A stretch of DNA of 64,000 nucleotides from Dolomedes plantarius (Eukaryota; Arthropoda; Arachnida; Araneae; Dolomedidae): NCBI GenBank assembly GCA_907164885.2, contig OU015496.1, positions 181,440,128 to 181,504,127 of the forward strand, given 5' to 3'. Numbering within the stretch: position 1 is the first letter of the stretch; each line of letters begins with the position of its first letter. A program made the position numbers and the translations under genes. The notes beneath the pieces are model-generated. The model was given only the letters and a program-made list of their open reading frames with translations, searched no databases and was not told the origin of the DNA. Shown here piece by piece: positions 10,346-21,759 of the stretch.

Positions 10346-11776
10346 AAACCCTGTTACATCGTGATTAATACTTTTCCGGGCATGTCATTATACTTCAAAG
10401 TAATTTTCTTAATGAAACATGTGAAAACCAGGTGTCAGCTCTCTACTATTTGCGCTGCCATTTTTCGCAATACGACCTGAGGCCAAAGTGTCGCAAAGTG
10501 TCAAACGTGCAGCTGACGTTTTCGATGTATTTATTAATTAATTGGAGGGCAATTTTTTTCAGATTATTATCATGCATTAAACGATTTTTACGAAAAGTGC
10601 TGAAATGGCGTTAGCTTGTGACACCATTTACGCGAAATTTATAGAATCAGTAAGAAAAAAGAAAAAAAATAGATCGTTAATGAGATGAATACATAATCTG
10701 TGGGATAATAATTGTAGTATAATTATGTCCTAGAATGTATATTTTATCGAAGAAATCTGTTCAGACTTCTAATTTGGGTATATCGTATGATATAAAATTG
10801 TATTCACTAGAAAGGATTTTTCATTCGTTCACATGCTTTTGCAGTTGAAGTAAATCAAGTAAAGTTTTATCTTTGTAAAGAAATCAAGAAATTAAATTTA
10901 TTTAATATTAAATTAAAGAAAGTTATCCAAATACATAAAAATTTCAGTTTCATACACAGAGACTAAAATGTTAGACAATTTTAGATGCTGTAGCGTACTG
11001 GAAATAGGGTCTTATTTTTTTCCCGAGACCCCACAAGGGCTTGAAACACAGCTGCGTGTTTTTCAAGGAATGTGTTGTTCGGTTCCACCAGTTCGGAACA
11101 AGTGGGGGTATTAAGAACCGTTTTCCTTACAGATGCAGCCACTAAAGCTGTCATCTGAACGTTTCTGCAATGTAGTAAAGTTCGGCGACTAAGAAGAGCT
11201 GTCAGCCGATAAGCTGCCGGCCCCTCCACCCCTTCTGAAAATCCAGACAATTGAAGAGATACGCTTGAGAACGCGGGCGGTGCGGATGTGTGGTTAGGCT
11301 CCGTACATTGGGAATCTGCACGGTTTTTTTTTTTAAATTGAATATGTTGCACTGTTTTAAATGTTAACTATTTTTGTTAATAAATTGTTAAATTTTTTGT
11401 TTTAAAAAGTTGGTCTTCGTTTGTTAATTAGAACTCTGTCTTTCTTTGGTATGGATCAATAGTTGGGAAATTTCTTCAAAATGCCTCAGAGAGAATCGCC
11501 TTACCTACTTACAGTGACGCCACAATGCCCAAAAGAACTATGAGTTAAAGCGGGTGATATAGGGATAGATCAGCTACGGAGAGTGGGAGGCTGAGCTTTG
11601 TCGCTGTTCTTTTTTTAGAACTTTTTGGAAATTTTGAATATGTCGGATATTAACTGAGACATTAAAAACTTTTTATTGCTTCAATTTTATTTACATTCTT
11701 GAAATCTTTCCAGAAGGACTTTTGTCATAAATGTAGAAATTAGAAATCGGTACCAAAATTCAATAAGCAATCACAA
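10346..11776. other. AT-rich DNA with a GC-richer block at 10981-11352
   Basis: Most of it is featureless. The block at about 10985-11330 is clearly richer in G and C and is open on the minus strand for 123 codons. The putative protein (with SAPPAFSSVSLQLSGFSEG and TALVAASVRKTVLN) matches nothing I recognise. It could be an exon, an old transposon or a chance open frame in a GC-richer patch. Nothing decides between these. Confidence 0.25.
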
Positions 11777-12802
11777 TCTATATATATAAAACGCGTAGGT
11801 ATGAGGCACAAAAATCGGCTATATTTCTACACTCCGAATGGCAACGGCTGCAACTACCAGATGTAAACATTAGTGGCCGACCGCATGTGTGTAGTTGTTT
11901 GACGATAGCACGTAATTTGGTACAATTTAATTGCTGTATTTTACACGTGAATGAATTAAATTTATTCACGAGATAATTTATTCTTTTGTTCCATCGGTTT
12001 TTCTAAATGTATGTAAGAGGACAATCTTTTGACAAAATATATTTGGACCTATAAAATCCAGTGTGTTTAGTCATAGACAGTTGTATGTAGGCTTATCTAA
12101 AGTCCGTTCTTTTGATTCTGTCACTGTAGTATCTCCTATTTCCGAAATACTCAACTGTGTATATCAAGAAGTTTGAGGAATATCATAGTAAAATATTAAT
12201 AATTGCATTATAATATCTTAATAGTAAGTAAGAGTTAATTGTCTACACTTTTTTAGTAGTACTTGCTGAATTTTTACTCCATTTTATAAGTGAAAAAATT
12301 TTCCCAACAATTTTTTATTTGGTATGATTAAGTGTAGATATATGTATTATGAACAATAGTACATATAGAGAGTGATGTAATCCACACCATATTTTAGTAC
12401 TTGATGAATTTTTACTCCTTTTTTAATGAAAAAATTTGTCTCTAACAATTTCTTATTTGATGTAATGGTAAAGTGTAGATATCTTAATTTTGAAAAATAC
12501 TACATACAGAGAGGAATATAATTTTTAAAATCTTTGTTGTTGGGTTTCTCAGTCTTATCTTTAACTCTGTTCTGAAGTAATGGAAACTCATATTTTTTTA
12601 ATCACGATGTTTTAGAATCATCCTTATAGAGAATTTTGCAATGATTATAATTTTTTTGGCTGAGATCACACTGCCACTTAACAACGTATATTTATGATGA
12701 CAGGTAATAGTAACATTCCTTACATACGTTTCTTTCAGTTGAGTTGCTTTGAAAAAGAAAATATAACACTAAAAGCGACCATGCTGGTCGCGCAGCGGCT
12801 AG
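11777..12802 (+). mobile_element. Non-autonomous Helitron
   Basis: A 1026-bp element with both Helitron hallmarks. The 5' end begins TCTATATATATAAAACGC right after an A (11776). The 3' end is CTAG (12799-12802) followed by T (12803), giving the expected insertion between A and T without target duplication. A GC-rich hairpin GCGACC-ATGCT-GGTCGC at 12775-12791 sits 7 nt before CTAG, the usual 3' terminator. The interior is AT-rich, with two loosely repeated blocks (about 12240-12360 and 12390-12510, each with a TGAATTTTTACTC motif), and has no Rep/helicase frame. Confidence 0.88.
12775..12791 (+). terminator. Helitron 3' hairpin
   Basis: Perfect 6-bp stem GCGACC/GGTCGC with a 5-nt loop, placed immediately before GCAGCGGCTAG. 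In Helitrons this structure marks the end of rolling-circle transfer. Confidence 0.8.
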
Positions 12803-15173
12803 TAAAATATAAAACTTTTCCTTAAATCCATCGAGGCTAAAATATTTTTAAAAATTAGGTGTCTAGCTAAACAGTGGTATATCAGTTACGAAGGAAGGGT
12901 TCAAATAAAAGGCCGTGCCTTCTGACAATACTTTTTAAATAAACTTTTTAAGTTTAGGATATTCTAAAAATATTTCGCAGACGTCATTAATCAAGCCTTT
13001 ATAGGAGGCTGCTTGTATACGAGCATTGGCTATTAAAAAGGATTAAATAGTTTGTCACAAAATGTGTTAATCCCAATGGCAGAAAAATGTTTACATCTCA
13101 CCGATACTGTCAGCCCTCATGCTCTACGACAGAAAGGCGTCCCACAACTCGTGTAGAGGATGTTATCGCTAGAGTATTTTTCGAAAATATTTATTCTTAC
13201 CGTATTTTTTGGAGAAGTCATTTCGTCTTCGAAAACGTTTTCTGCTTTGTGATTCTTTCATATCTGCGAAAAGGTTAAAAGTCGTAGGGTATTATGTTGG
13301 GAAAAAATGGTGGATGATTTGGGGAACAACTACTGTAACCGCGAGCATTTGTTTATTGTTATATTCCATATGGTATATTGCCAGGACGTAGAAGTTTAAG
13401 TCCTGTAATTTGTAAGGCATGATATTATCACTCTCGGTTTACTAATTTGTTTCTTTATGTCTACTTTTACCTATCGAAGTCAACTGCGTTTCAATAGCTT
13501 TGAATATTCTCTCTTGGAACGCGGATAAAGAATCGTGCGCTAGTATGGAAAGATGAATAGAATTGCGTTTGCGACAGTCAGATTAGTTACACTTAAAGAA
13601 AATAAACAATTGTGGTGCTCCTCTAAAATTAATGGGAATGTCGATGAAATCAGACCATGATAAAAGAAGTGATAATCCACGCAACAATCCAGGCCTGAAT
13701 TCACCTTAAACTGATGCATAGCAAAGCTTAGAGCCAAGTGTAAGAATTTATTAGTATACATTAACGTAGAATGTGAACATAAGGTGTGAAACTTAGAACT
13801 GAACGCAAGGAGTTAAATGGTGTGAGCTCCGTGAAACAGATACTTGTCATCCAGATGCTAACTACTTTTCTCTCTAGAGTTAGTTGTATGCTCTTGCCGA
13901 GCAATAAACTTTAGATTTTACGAGCTTCGTCAGTATCCATAGGACAACCGAAATCTGGTCGCATTTATAAATCACTATAGCTTAAGTAAGTTTCCCTGAT
14001 TTATCCTATTACCTGGCTTCACGTTACACCATCATTAAGATCATATGGAACCCATCAGGTAATAAACATGTCTTTTAAACTGTACAAAACCATCCGTGGT
14101 ATTTTCTAACTTTGTTTTTCTAACTCTCTCCTTGACCATTTTGCAGCAATGCCTCTTGATTATCTTGGGTAACCTGGACAATCGAGATTCACTTTCATGA
14201 TCCCGGAAAAACGCTACCATACAACGCGTGGTCGTTAGATGAGGTAATGCTTGTGTCCCACATGCTTTCCAAAGACCTAGGTATCACTCTGCAATGTATC
14301 TGCAACGTACAACTTCAGTTTAATCCGTGCACGTTGTCTAACTTGGAGAAGATCTCTTTAAAGAAATCTTATTTGACAAATAAGCTTTCGTGTTATCGAC
14401 TTTTAAATTCACATGTCTATCACATGTATCTCGTAGCACCTACCTCCTGTTTTCTAAACGTACTCAAATAGAGATTGAGAGTTCATAAAAAATAAGCTGC
14501 AGCTTTGAAATGGGGAATTAAAACACCAAATACGCAACAACCTTAATTGAATCGTAATTCAATCAACTGCTTAAAAGACAACGGCATCTTTTGCAACCTA
14601 TTTTATCAAAATTTATCTCTTCAGTAGAAGAATAGTATCCTGAATCTACCATTATGCTACTTGTGCCAAGCTCTGCAGGCAAAGCCCGATCAACGCCTTA
14701 TCGTGTTAGTTTAGGTTTTCAGACAGGCAAGATGTTTCTAAGCAAGTGTCGGAGGGTGGACGACTGGATAGGGCGCTGGCATACGATACGAGAGTCTGTG
14801 GGTGTCCCACTTTTGGCATGTTTGTAGCCATTCGGAATCGGCTTTAAGTTGTAGGTCCTGGTCTAATTAACCCTCGTGTAGCAAAAACTGACCTATCACT
14901 CCAAACTGAATCATCTAAGTGAGTTAAAAACTTATTAGTCTTATTAGACGTTTCTGTTTAGCTACATTTGCTCGAAACAGAAACGTCTTCTTGTATTCAT
15001 AGGAAACGAATGGCATCAGTATATACGGGGTGTTTTTTTTTATCCAATTTCCCTTTATAACAGTTTATTTTTTAATTTCAGTGTTAACATTTAATATTTT
15101 TTTGCATATAAATAAAAGATTGACAACATTCTCTCGTGATCATTATAATCAATAATCTTAGACAATTCTAAGG
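12803..15173. other. Mostly featureless; possible LTR fragment near 13890
   Basis: A segment at about 13800-13975 resembles the R/U5 part of an LTR: GCTCTTGCCGAGCAATAAAC supplies a polyadenylation signal, followed by a moderately GC-rich stretch ending near GACAACCGAAATCTGGTCGC. No second LTR, coding domain or clear primer-binding site accompanies it, so this is a weak call. A short inverted repeat around AGACGTTTCTG and CAGAAACGTCT lies at about 14957-14991. The rest shows no gene. Confidence 0.3.
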
Positions 15174-15320
15174 CTTCTACAGATTGGGCTCGGGGTCCAA
15201 TCCCAGAATAAGGCATGGATTTTCCTGTGTTGTTTACTAATAGGAACCAGGTTTGGCTACGCTATATGGTGCTCCTATAATAAAGTAGCCAGAGAACTCG
15301 AGGGTGTGCTAGGATCAATG
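15174..15320 (+). mobile_element. tRNA-derived SINE, 5' truncated
   Basis: Starts with a degenerate B box (GGGTCCAATCCC, close to GGTTCGAATCCC) and continues into a body with GGTGCTCCTATAATAAAGTA followed by GCCAG. The same body module, GGTGCTCCCATAATGAAGTA, occurs in the SINE at 18990-19205, so these are two members of one family. The A-box end is missing here. Confidence 0.65.
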
Positions 15321-15974
15321 TACTTGCCGATTTTGGAAAAAAAAATTCAAATGTCTGTTTCCATGTTTTGGACAATAACAATAAAACTACACATAAATTA
15401 TAAAAAAATATCTATCGATGATAGAAATAACTGAACACAATTGATAACGGGAAATAACTCTAGTCTTTGTCAACAAAACTAAGCGACTAAAATGATAAAA
15501 TATTCCGTCGGCTACTGCGGCAAGATGTATTTTTAGGTATTTTTCAGATATTTTAATCTCACATAAATAGTCATGAAAAAGAACCTGAAAGATATTTCTT
15601 TCCCAGACTATACCGCATATGCGCCATATCTTTAATGCAGAAATTTGATATTACACTTTCCGAGCGCAGATTCCTGAATATATATACCGGCAAATTTATT
15701 CTCTGAGAATCTGTTCTGCCTCAACATTTCGGGTTTGTTTTACGAGACATTTTGTCATGAAATAGGATTTTGTTCCGGTTTTATCGGGAGGTTTGTTTGG
15801 CTGCATTACATTTACGGTGACATGTTTTATATGAATGCACACAATATAAAGATAAAAATTGAAGTTTTGGGGATATAAAGAATGAATATGATGTATTCCG
15901 AATGAATAACGTGTTTGAGAATGTAATATATTCGTATATGGGAAATTAGACTTATTATTTTTTAAAACCGAAAT
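15321..15974. other. AT-rich DNA, no feature seen
   Basis: No gene or repeat recognised between the SINE and the fold-back element. Confidence 0.4.
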
Positions 15975-16110
15975 TTGTTAAATTTCGTTGTATGAAAACC
16001 ATTCGGTACACAATTTTGCTAATGTAAAAAGGGTAAATATATTTTTTTCGGATCAAAGTAACGGTTTTCTATAGTGGCAGGCTTAGGATAGTTTGTCAAA
16101 AGTAGATACA

Positions 16111-16516
16111 TTTATTATATGAGATATGTTGAAGGAGCATTGGTACACAAAAAATATATTTCCCCTCTAGTTCGTACAAACAGCGGCTTAGGATATAGAT
16201 CTGTATTTTAAGAGTACGACTCTAATACACAAATATTGTTCAACGATATTTTTCGATATTTATTATATGAGATATATTGAAGGAGCATTGGTATATAAGT
16301 TCGTACAAACAGCGGCTAAGGATAGATATTTGAATTTTAAGAGTACGACTCTAATACACAAATATTGTTCAACGATATTTTTCGATATTTATTATATCAG
16401 ATATATTGAGGGAGCACTGGTATATAAACAAGATATTTTCCTCTGTACAAACAGCGGTTAAGGATAGAGATTTGTATTTTAAGAGTACGATTCTGAAACA
16501 CAAATATTGTTCAACT
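16111..16516 (+). repeat. Tandem subrepeats, first block (about 147 bp)
   Basis: Nearly three copies of a unit beginning TTTATTATATGAGATAT, then GGAGCATTGGTATATAA, GTACAAACAGCGGCT, AAGAGTACGACTCTAA and ACAAATATTGTTCAACGATA. Starts are near 16111, 16258 and 16388, giving periods of 147 and 130. Confidence 0.85.
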
Positions 16517-17071
16517 AGAAGGTAACCCGTCGTTTTGACGTCATAATACTAATAATGACGTCATAATGGAAAAAGTTTATGAAAGTTAAAAAATATCCCG
16601 AATTATCTAACAATATTGCATTTAATCCACACCTTGTAAAAGCAAACCCTTTCATTATTTTTTATTTATTTAGTTTTTCATGCGATTGGAGTAATAGACT
16701 GCCATCCAGTTTTTTACAGCTCACTACGCGATATGAATACTTGAGCTACTTGATTCATTCACATTCAAGTTTGTTTAATTTCAGAATTCATCTCAAAAGT
16801 AAACAGATTTTTAAAAACTGTTAAATATACAGCTAAAAACATCCAATTTTTTTTTAGTTCTGAATGTTTTATAGAAAAATAGGCTGAACAAACGTGATTT
16901 GATGGAGAAGATATTAGTTTTTATGCAAGAAAAAATTCTGATCCACATCTGAAATTGAAATTAATCCTAACCGGCCGTTAGTTTACTGAGGGCATCAATT
17001 GAAAGATGAGTACAGTCCGGAAGTGTCATACAGAGACAACGGCTATTATATATAGGATGATATTTTTCGAT

Positions 17072-17500
17072 ATTTATAATATGATATATGTTGAAGGAGT
17101 ATTTAGTTTAGTAGAGCTTGTATTTTAAGAGTACGACTCTAATATACAAATATTATTCAACGATATTTTTCGATATTTATTATATGAGATATATTGCAGG
17201 AGTATTGGTATATAAACAAGATTTTTTCCTCTAGTTCGTACAAACAGCGGCTAAGGATAGAGATTTGTATTTCAAGAATACGTTTCTGATACACAAATAT
17301 TGTTCAACGTTATTCTTCGATATTTATAATATGATATATGTTGAAGGAGTATTTAGTTTAGTAGAGTTTGCATTTTAAGAGTACGACTCTAATATACAAA
17401 TATTGTTCAACTATATTTTTCGATATTTATTATATGAGATATGCTGAAGGAACATTGGCAAACAAACAAGAATTTTTATCTTAAGTCCGTACAAACAGCG
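17072..17500 (+). repeat. Tandem subrepeats, second block, alternating lengths
   Basis: Unit starts near 17072, 17175, 17323 and 17426 give spacings of 103, 148 and 103. Short units lack the segment containing GTACAAACAGCGG and instead carry GTATTTAGTTTAGTAGAG. The strict alternation of short and long units points to duplication of a composite of about 251 bp. Confidence 0.8.
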
Positions 17501-18105
17501 GTCGTTTACAGGAACATACAAGTTTCTCTTCAACACAGCAATATACCAAAAACTTTCTCATTTAAATTCCATTCATACAAATTACACATACTGGTCGCTT
17601 TATTTCAACTGATAAGTTGATATTTTGAATCAAAGGTCAGATTTTTTTTCCCATATAAAGAATGGCTTCCTCTTTGAATCGAAATCTTACTATCATCTAG
17701 TTGTTATAAACGATGGGAGGTTATAAAGAGTTGATTTAAAGAAGGATCCAATCATTATACGGAGTCTCTTTTATTAGTGTGTTCGCAAAAATTATATTAT
17801 ATTTCTTAAATATATGCAAAAATGTCGAAAAATATTGTCGAAATATATTTGTGCATATGAGTACTCATAAATACAAATCTCTAACTTAAGCCGCTGATTG
17901 TATGGACTAGATGAAAAAATTCTTGTTTATATACCAATGCTCCTCCAACATATGTCTTATAATAAATATATCTACTTTTTACAAACTATCTTAAGCTTGC
18001 CACTATAGAAAACCGTTCCTTTGATCCGAAAAAATATATTTACCCTGATTAGCAAAATAGTGTACAGAATGATTTTCATACAGCAAAATTTATCATTCGA
18101 CAAAA

Positions 18106-18989
18106 TATTTTCAAGAAACTTGACTTTTAGAGTCATTAATAATGAACTGGTAAATATTTCGTTGAATGAAAACAATTCTCTATGTGATTTCAGTATATAA
18201 GCATGGTAAATATTTTTAATTGAAGAATTGAATAATCATCAGTGCAACTAAAAAATTTTTTAAATCCTAATATTAATCATTATATAGACAAAAAATGAAT
18301 AACAATAATGAAGGTGTGCATCTAAGCAAATTTTAAATTAACCTGACAGATATCATAACAATGAATTTTCTGAGGACAAATGACCTCTATATAAATTACG
18401 AGATTGCTAAATTAGCTACTAACCTTTTAAGTAGAAAAAAATCTAGTCCCCGCTCCCCACAGCTCATGCGAAAATAAAATTATAAGCCTCTTCTTGCGCA
18501 TACCTTAATTACATGCATTAAAGAAATGCACCGGAGCCCTACTTTTCTTCCCATCCTTAATCCGTTTATAGTCGCAGGTGCAAACAAGTCATAAGCTACT
18601 AAAAATATTTCCCCCTTTCATATTACCGCTATCTTTTTAGTCAATTGTCCAGATCTAAAAATATCTCACATTAAGCTCAATCATTTATTCTTCTTTTTCT
18701 TCTTTTTTCGAGGAAAGAACCGAGCCACAGATGTGCAAGGAATTCTTTTTTTATCCCAAGAAAAATTTATTTGCTATAAGAGTACAAGAAAAAGCGAGCT
18801 TAATGATATTTCACCGTAAGTTTTCGGATGTTCCTACACAAATGCAAAAATTTAATATCTTCATTGCTCTGGTATTGGTAGTTTGTAGCTGGAAATAAGA
18901 ATTTCTCTTAGCTGTATAAACCCCAGAATGACTCACCAGAAATAAAGCATTATACTCATTTATAAATTTAATTTTATACAAAGGAGAAA
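18106..18989. other. AT-rich DNA, no gene seen
   Basis: Apart from the partial fold-back end at about 18150-18185, no coding region, RNA or repeat was recognised. Confidence 0.4.
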
Positions 18990-19205
18990 AAAATTGTGTC
19001 TAATGCGGAGGCACTTGTCGTTAGACATTCACCGTTTGTTATTCACCACAATTTACTGGCTACTTCATTATGGGAGCACCCTATAGGTGATCCAGCATTG
19101 CTCCCTATGACGGGGACGACACGGAAACAACCAAGCCTATTCTGAGCTGCTCACTGCGTAGCAGCTCAGAATGCTAACCACTACACCATGTGCGCGGCAT
19201 ACACA
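18990..19205 (-). mobile_element. tRNA-derived SINE
   Basis: On the minus strand the element begins with a tRNA-like A-box region, GCGCACATGGTGTAGTGGTT followed by AGCATTC, and continues to the family body GGTGCTCCCATAATGAAGTA then GCCAG, ending near 18990. In place of the anticodon arm is a palindrome, TTCTGAGCTGCT with AGCAGCTCAGAA around an 8-nt loop. A canonical B box is not visible. It shares its body with the copy at 15174-15320. Confidence 0.7.
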
Positions 19206-19350
19206 CAAAAAAAAACTTAAATTTAAAAAAATGTTTTTCAGTTCTGTGATAGATCGATCTCAAGACTATCTCACCGACTTCAGCTTAAAATTCTCAGCAA
19301 CTGTGTGTCCACTTATTAATTCTGCCACCTTAAATAGTTGTCAAACGTTG

Positions 19351-19475
19351 CATTTATTTATTTATTTAATTATTTTTATTTTTATTTTATTTATTTATTT
19401 AGTTTATTTATTTATTTTTATTTATTTATTCGTTTATTTTTTTATATTTTTTTTATATTTATTTACTTATTTTTC
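19351..19475 (+). repeat. (TTTA)n low-complexity tract
   Basis: About 125 bp built mainly of TTTA and TTTTA repeats. The overlapping 139-codon frame (19171-19590) is an artefact of this tract, reading as runs of L, F, I and Y. Confidence 0.85.
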
Positions 19476-19869
19476 CTTTAGGCTGCTATGTACTAAGAAA
19501 AATAATCGTATTTCACTTTTCCTCTTCTTGCAGACTCTTGAAATGGGAGGAGTCCAGTTGGCAGTTCGAGAATTCCACCACCTCTTATAAGGTGTTCACA
19601 TTCATGTGCTCTGCACAGTATTCTGCGGGGGAAGCCAGTGATTTATGGGCACTGCGTTCTGCACCGATCCTCCGTTCGAGCGGTCCTCCGACAGAGCATC
19701 AAAGGTGGGGTGGGGGGTCACGCGTGTCACGTGGGGTCAAGCGGGGTCGGGGGGTACTTGTCTGCATGAATGTGGATGTACCATTAGGATTGACATCTTG
19801 AGGGATTGTAATGGCTCTCTCTCTATAGGGGGGTTAAGCACTGCCCCCAAATTTTTTTATTTAAAATAT
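19476..19869. other. GC-richer non-coding patch
   Basis: Contains a G-rich block around 19700-19760 with GGGGTGGGGG-type runs. Two overlapping frames of about 86 codons run through it but show no domain. No repeat partner was seen. Confidence 0.3.
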
Positions 19870-20234
19870 ATTTTTGTCAACTGTTTACGGATACATAAAT
19901 GCTGATAATCAAATAAAATTGGTATTGTCAGATAGCCTGAACTTTTCTGCAAAGCGCTACAGGATTCATTTTATAAATTTCGTCCACCGAAGGAATTTAT
20001 GAGCGTTTAAATCACACTATGCCACATTTTTCTCCAAATAATTTAAATTTTAAAATATTAATTGCATTTTTTTAAAAAAACGAAAAAGTACACAAATGTA
20101 AAATTTCTTTCTCTATGGCTGAATACAATTTTCTTTAAAAAATCTTTGAATCCAAGTCGACAATCCGTGGACAAATTTTCTCCATAGGTTAACTTTGAGG
20201 TGAGCGAATCCAATGGGGTTAGTACATAGCAGCC
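19870..20234 (+). mobile_element. MITE of the 417-bp TTAA family, 5' end lost
   Basis: Matches the element at 21002-21418 from about GTTTACGGATACATAAATGC to the right end, which reads CATAGCAGCC and is followed by TTAA (20235-20238). The left inverted end is missing or diverged beyond recognition. The internal open frame kept in the other copies is broken here by stops. Confidence 0.8.
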
Positions 20235-20519
20235 TTAACTTTCATCATCCACACTATTCCTTTAATCCTGAGAACGGAAATATAGCCTCAAAAAATTATC
20301 TATACTGAGGATATGGAGCTCTGTTCTCCGGTGCCTCGTTAACCTACCATGTCAGCGCGAATGTCAATTGTTTGTCAGTATTTTGCTGGTCGGAAAAATT
20401 TATGTTCTTTAATTTCAACTAAAATGTAAAATTTCTTTTAAAAATCGGTCCATAACTTACACATACTTGTGGAAAATAATTACGTAAAGAACACTTCTTC
20501 AATTCCCCCAAATAAAATT

Positions 20520-20945
20520 AAAAAGCGGTGGCTACATGTTTCGAACTAATCGAGTTTTCGTCATCATGATGAGGAACATTAGTGTGACAGTCGCAATGGA
20601 CGATTCCAAAAGTGCGAGGACTTTGATATAAATAGAGGCAAGAATGGGACTTTCTAGAGAAAAACAGTGGGAGACGAAAGCGCCCAAAAGCGGAAAGGGC
20701 GGAGGCGTATCGTGTAGGGTCTTGCGGTCATAAAACTTCCTCTCCTCCCTACATTTCGCTAACGTGCGCCGCCTCCCACGCTGTTCCTTTTTTTTCAAGA
20801 ATAGTGTACTTTCGCACCTGTTAATATCACAGTGCTCCGATGGCCCTCAGATTTTTGAATTGTTCATCGCGACAATCCCACCAATGTTCCTCGGTGTGAT
20901 GATGAGCTATTAATTAGCTCGAAACATGCTGCCACCACATTTTAA
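20520..20945. repeat. Imperfect inverted repeat element
   Basis: About 425 bp with arms of about 80 bp. The left arm carries GGTGGCTACATGTTTCGAAC, and the complement of the right arm reads GGTGGCAGCATGTTTCGAGC. Both arms also share TCATCATGATGAGGAACATT-like and GTCGCRATGRA modules. The centre contains a GC-rich, purine-rich stretch. Probably an old MITE; no target duplication was resolved. Confidence 0.65.
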
Positions 20946-21001
20946 TTTTATTGTAGTATTGGAGAAAAACTCTTGAATTGAATCGTTATATAGTCTGTTA
21001 A

Positions 21002-21418
21002 GGCTGCTGTGTGCTAACCCTATTGGATTCGCTCACGTCAACGTTAACCTGTGCAGAAAATGTGTTTACTATTTACAGATACATAAATGCTGATAATCCA
21101 ATAAAAATGGTATTTTCAGATTGCTTGAATTTTTATTCACATTGTAAGAGGATTCATTTTATAAATTTCGTCCACCAAAGGAATTTAGGATCGTTTAAAA
21201 CACCTATACTAGATTTTTTTCCCCCGAATAATTTAAATTTTAAAATATAACTTGCAATTTGAAAAATAAAGTATCCCAAAGTGTAAAATTTCTTTCTCAA
21301 TTACGGAGTACAATTTTTTAAAAAAATCTTTAAATCCTAGTTGGTAATCCTTGGACAAATTTTCTCCATAGGTTAACATTGTGGTGGACGAATTCAATAG
21401 GGTTAGTACACAGCAGCC
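21002..21418 (+). mobile_element. 417-bp MITE flanked by TTAA
   Basis: A full-length copy. Termini are GGCTGCTGTGTGCTAACCC and, inwards from the right, GGCTGCTGTGTACTAACCC, within inverted repeats of about 60-70 bp. Both flanks are TTAA (20998-21001 and 21419-21422), which fits piggyBac/Kolobok-type insertion; a TA duplication is also arithmetically possible. Other copies are at 19870-20234 and 61399-61818. Confidence 0.85.
21011..21250 (+). CDS. Open frame inside the 417-bp MITE
   Basis: A 79-codon frame within a MITE. By eye about two thirds of the first 61 residues match the corresponding 68-codon frame in the inverted copy at 61589-61795, with shared blocks such as TIYRYINA, NPIKM or NPVKM, RIHFIN or RTHFIN and VHQR. 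The third copy (about 19870-20234) has stops. It resembles no known domain. The frame may simply descend from a common master copy rather than be a functional peptide. Confidence 0.25.
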   Translation: MLTLLDSLTSTLTCAENVFTIYRYINADNPIKMVFSDCLNFYSHCKRIHFINFVHQRNLGSFKTPILDFFPPNNLNFKI

Positions 21419-21759
21419 TTAAGACTCTCCGTCAAACTGAATTTGGTGTCTATGGGAATAGTGTGCGGGACCATATGCCAGTTGCGTCTACTTTTTCTTC
21501 TCAGTTGGACCTTTTTTTTAAAAAATACGAATCAGAAACGTTATAGCTTAAGTTATATAAGCCTTTTATATGTTTTTTAATGAAAATCAAACAAATAATA
21601 ACATATAGGGCGTCTCAAAAAACCTTGGCATATTTTAAAAAATTACAAAAAAAGTATACAAGGTAGGAACTGGAAATTCCCAGATGTGTTACCGCATATA
21701 TCGGAGTTTTTTTTCTGAGTCAAAAAAGTTCAACAGAGGGCGCTAGTTGTTCCGTGAAA

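Larger units (their letters stand above)
15975..18105. mobile_element. Fold-back element with internal tandem repeats
   Basis: About 2.13 kb bounded by inverted arms of roughly 310 bp. The left arm (about 15975-16285) shares with the complement of the right arm (about 17795-18105) the modules GTACACAATTTTGC, AAATATATTTTTTTCGGATC, CGGTTTTCTATAGTGGCA, GATAGTTTGT and GGAGCATTGGT. Tandem subrepeats extend inwards from the arms (16111-16516 and 17072-17500). Long inverted ends built of tandem repeats are the layout of FB/Galileo-type fold-back elements in Drosophila; relatedness to those is not shown. The middle (16517-17050) is single copy with no recognisable transposase. A further partial copy of the outer end lies in direct orientation at about 18150-18185. 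Confidence 0.75.

Noticed and set aside
10981..11352. 123-codon minus-strand frame as a gene
   Set aside because: Only its length and GC content support it; no domain, splice signal or partner was seen, so it is mentioned only within the interval description.
13880..13980. LTR-like segment with AATAAA
   Set aside because: No second LTR, coding domain or clear primer-binding site; kept only as a weak remark.
15025..15060. Mariner-like terminus GGGGTGTTTTTTTTTATCC
   Set aside because: No matching inverted end within reach and no transposase remnant nearby.
19171..19590. 139-codon open frame
   Set aside because: Produced by a (TTTA)n tract; residues are runs of L, F, I and Y.
20532..20798. 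88-codon minus-strand frame
   Set aside because: Lies inside an imperfect inverted-repeat element and has no recognisable domain.
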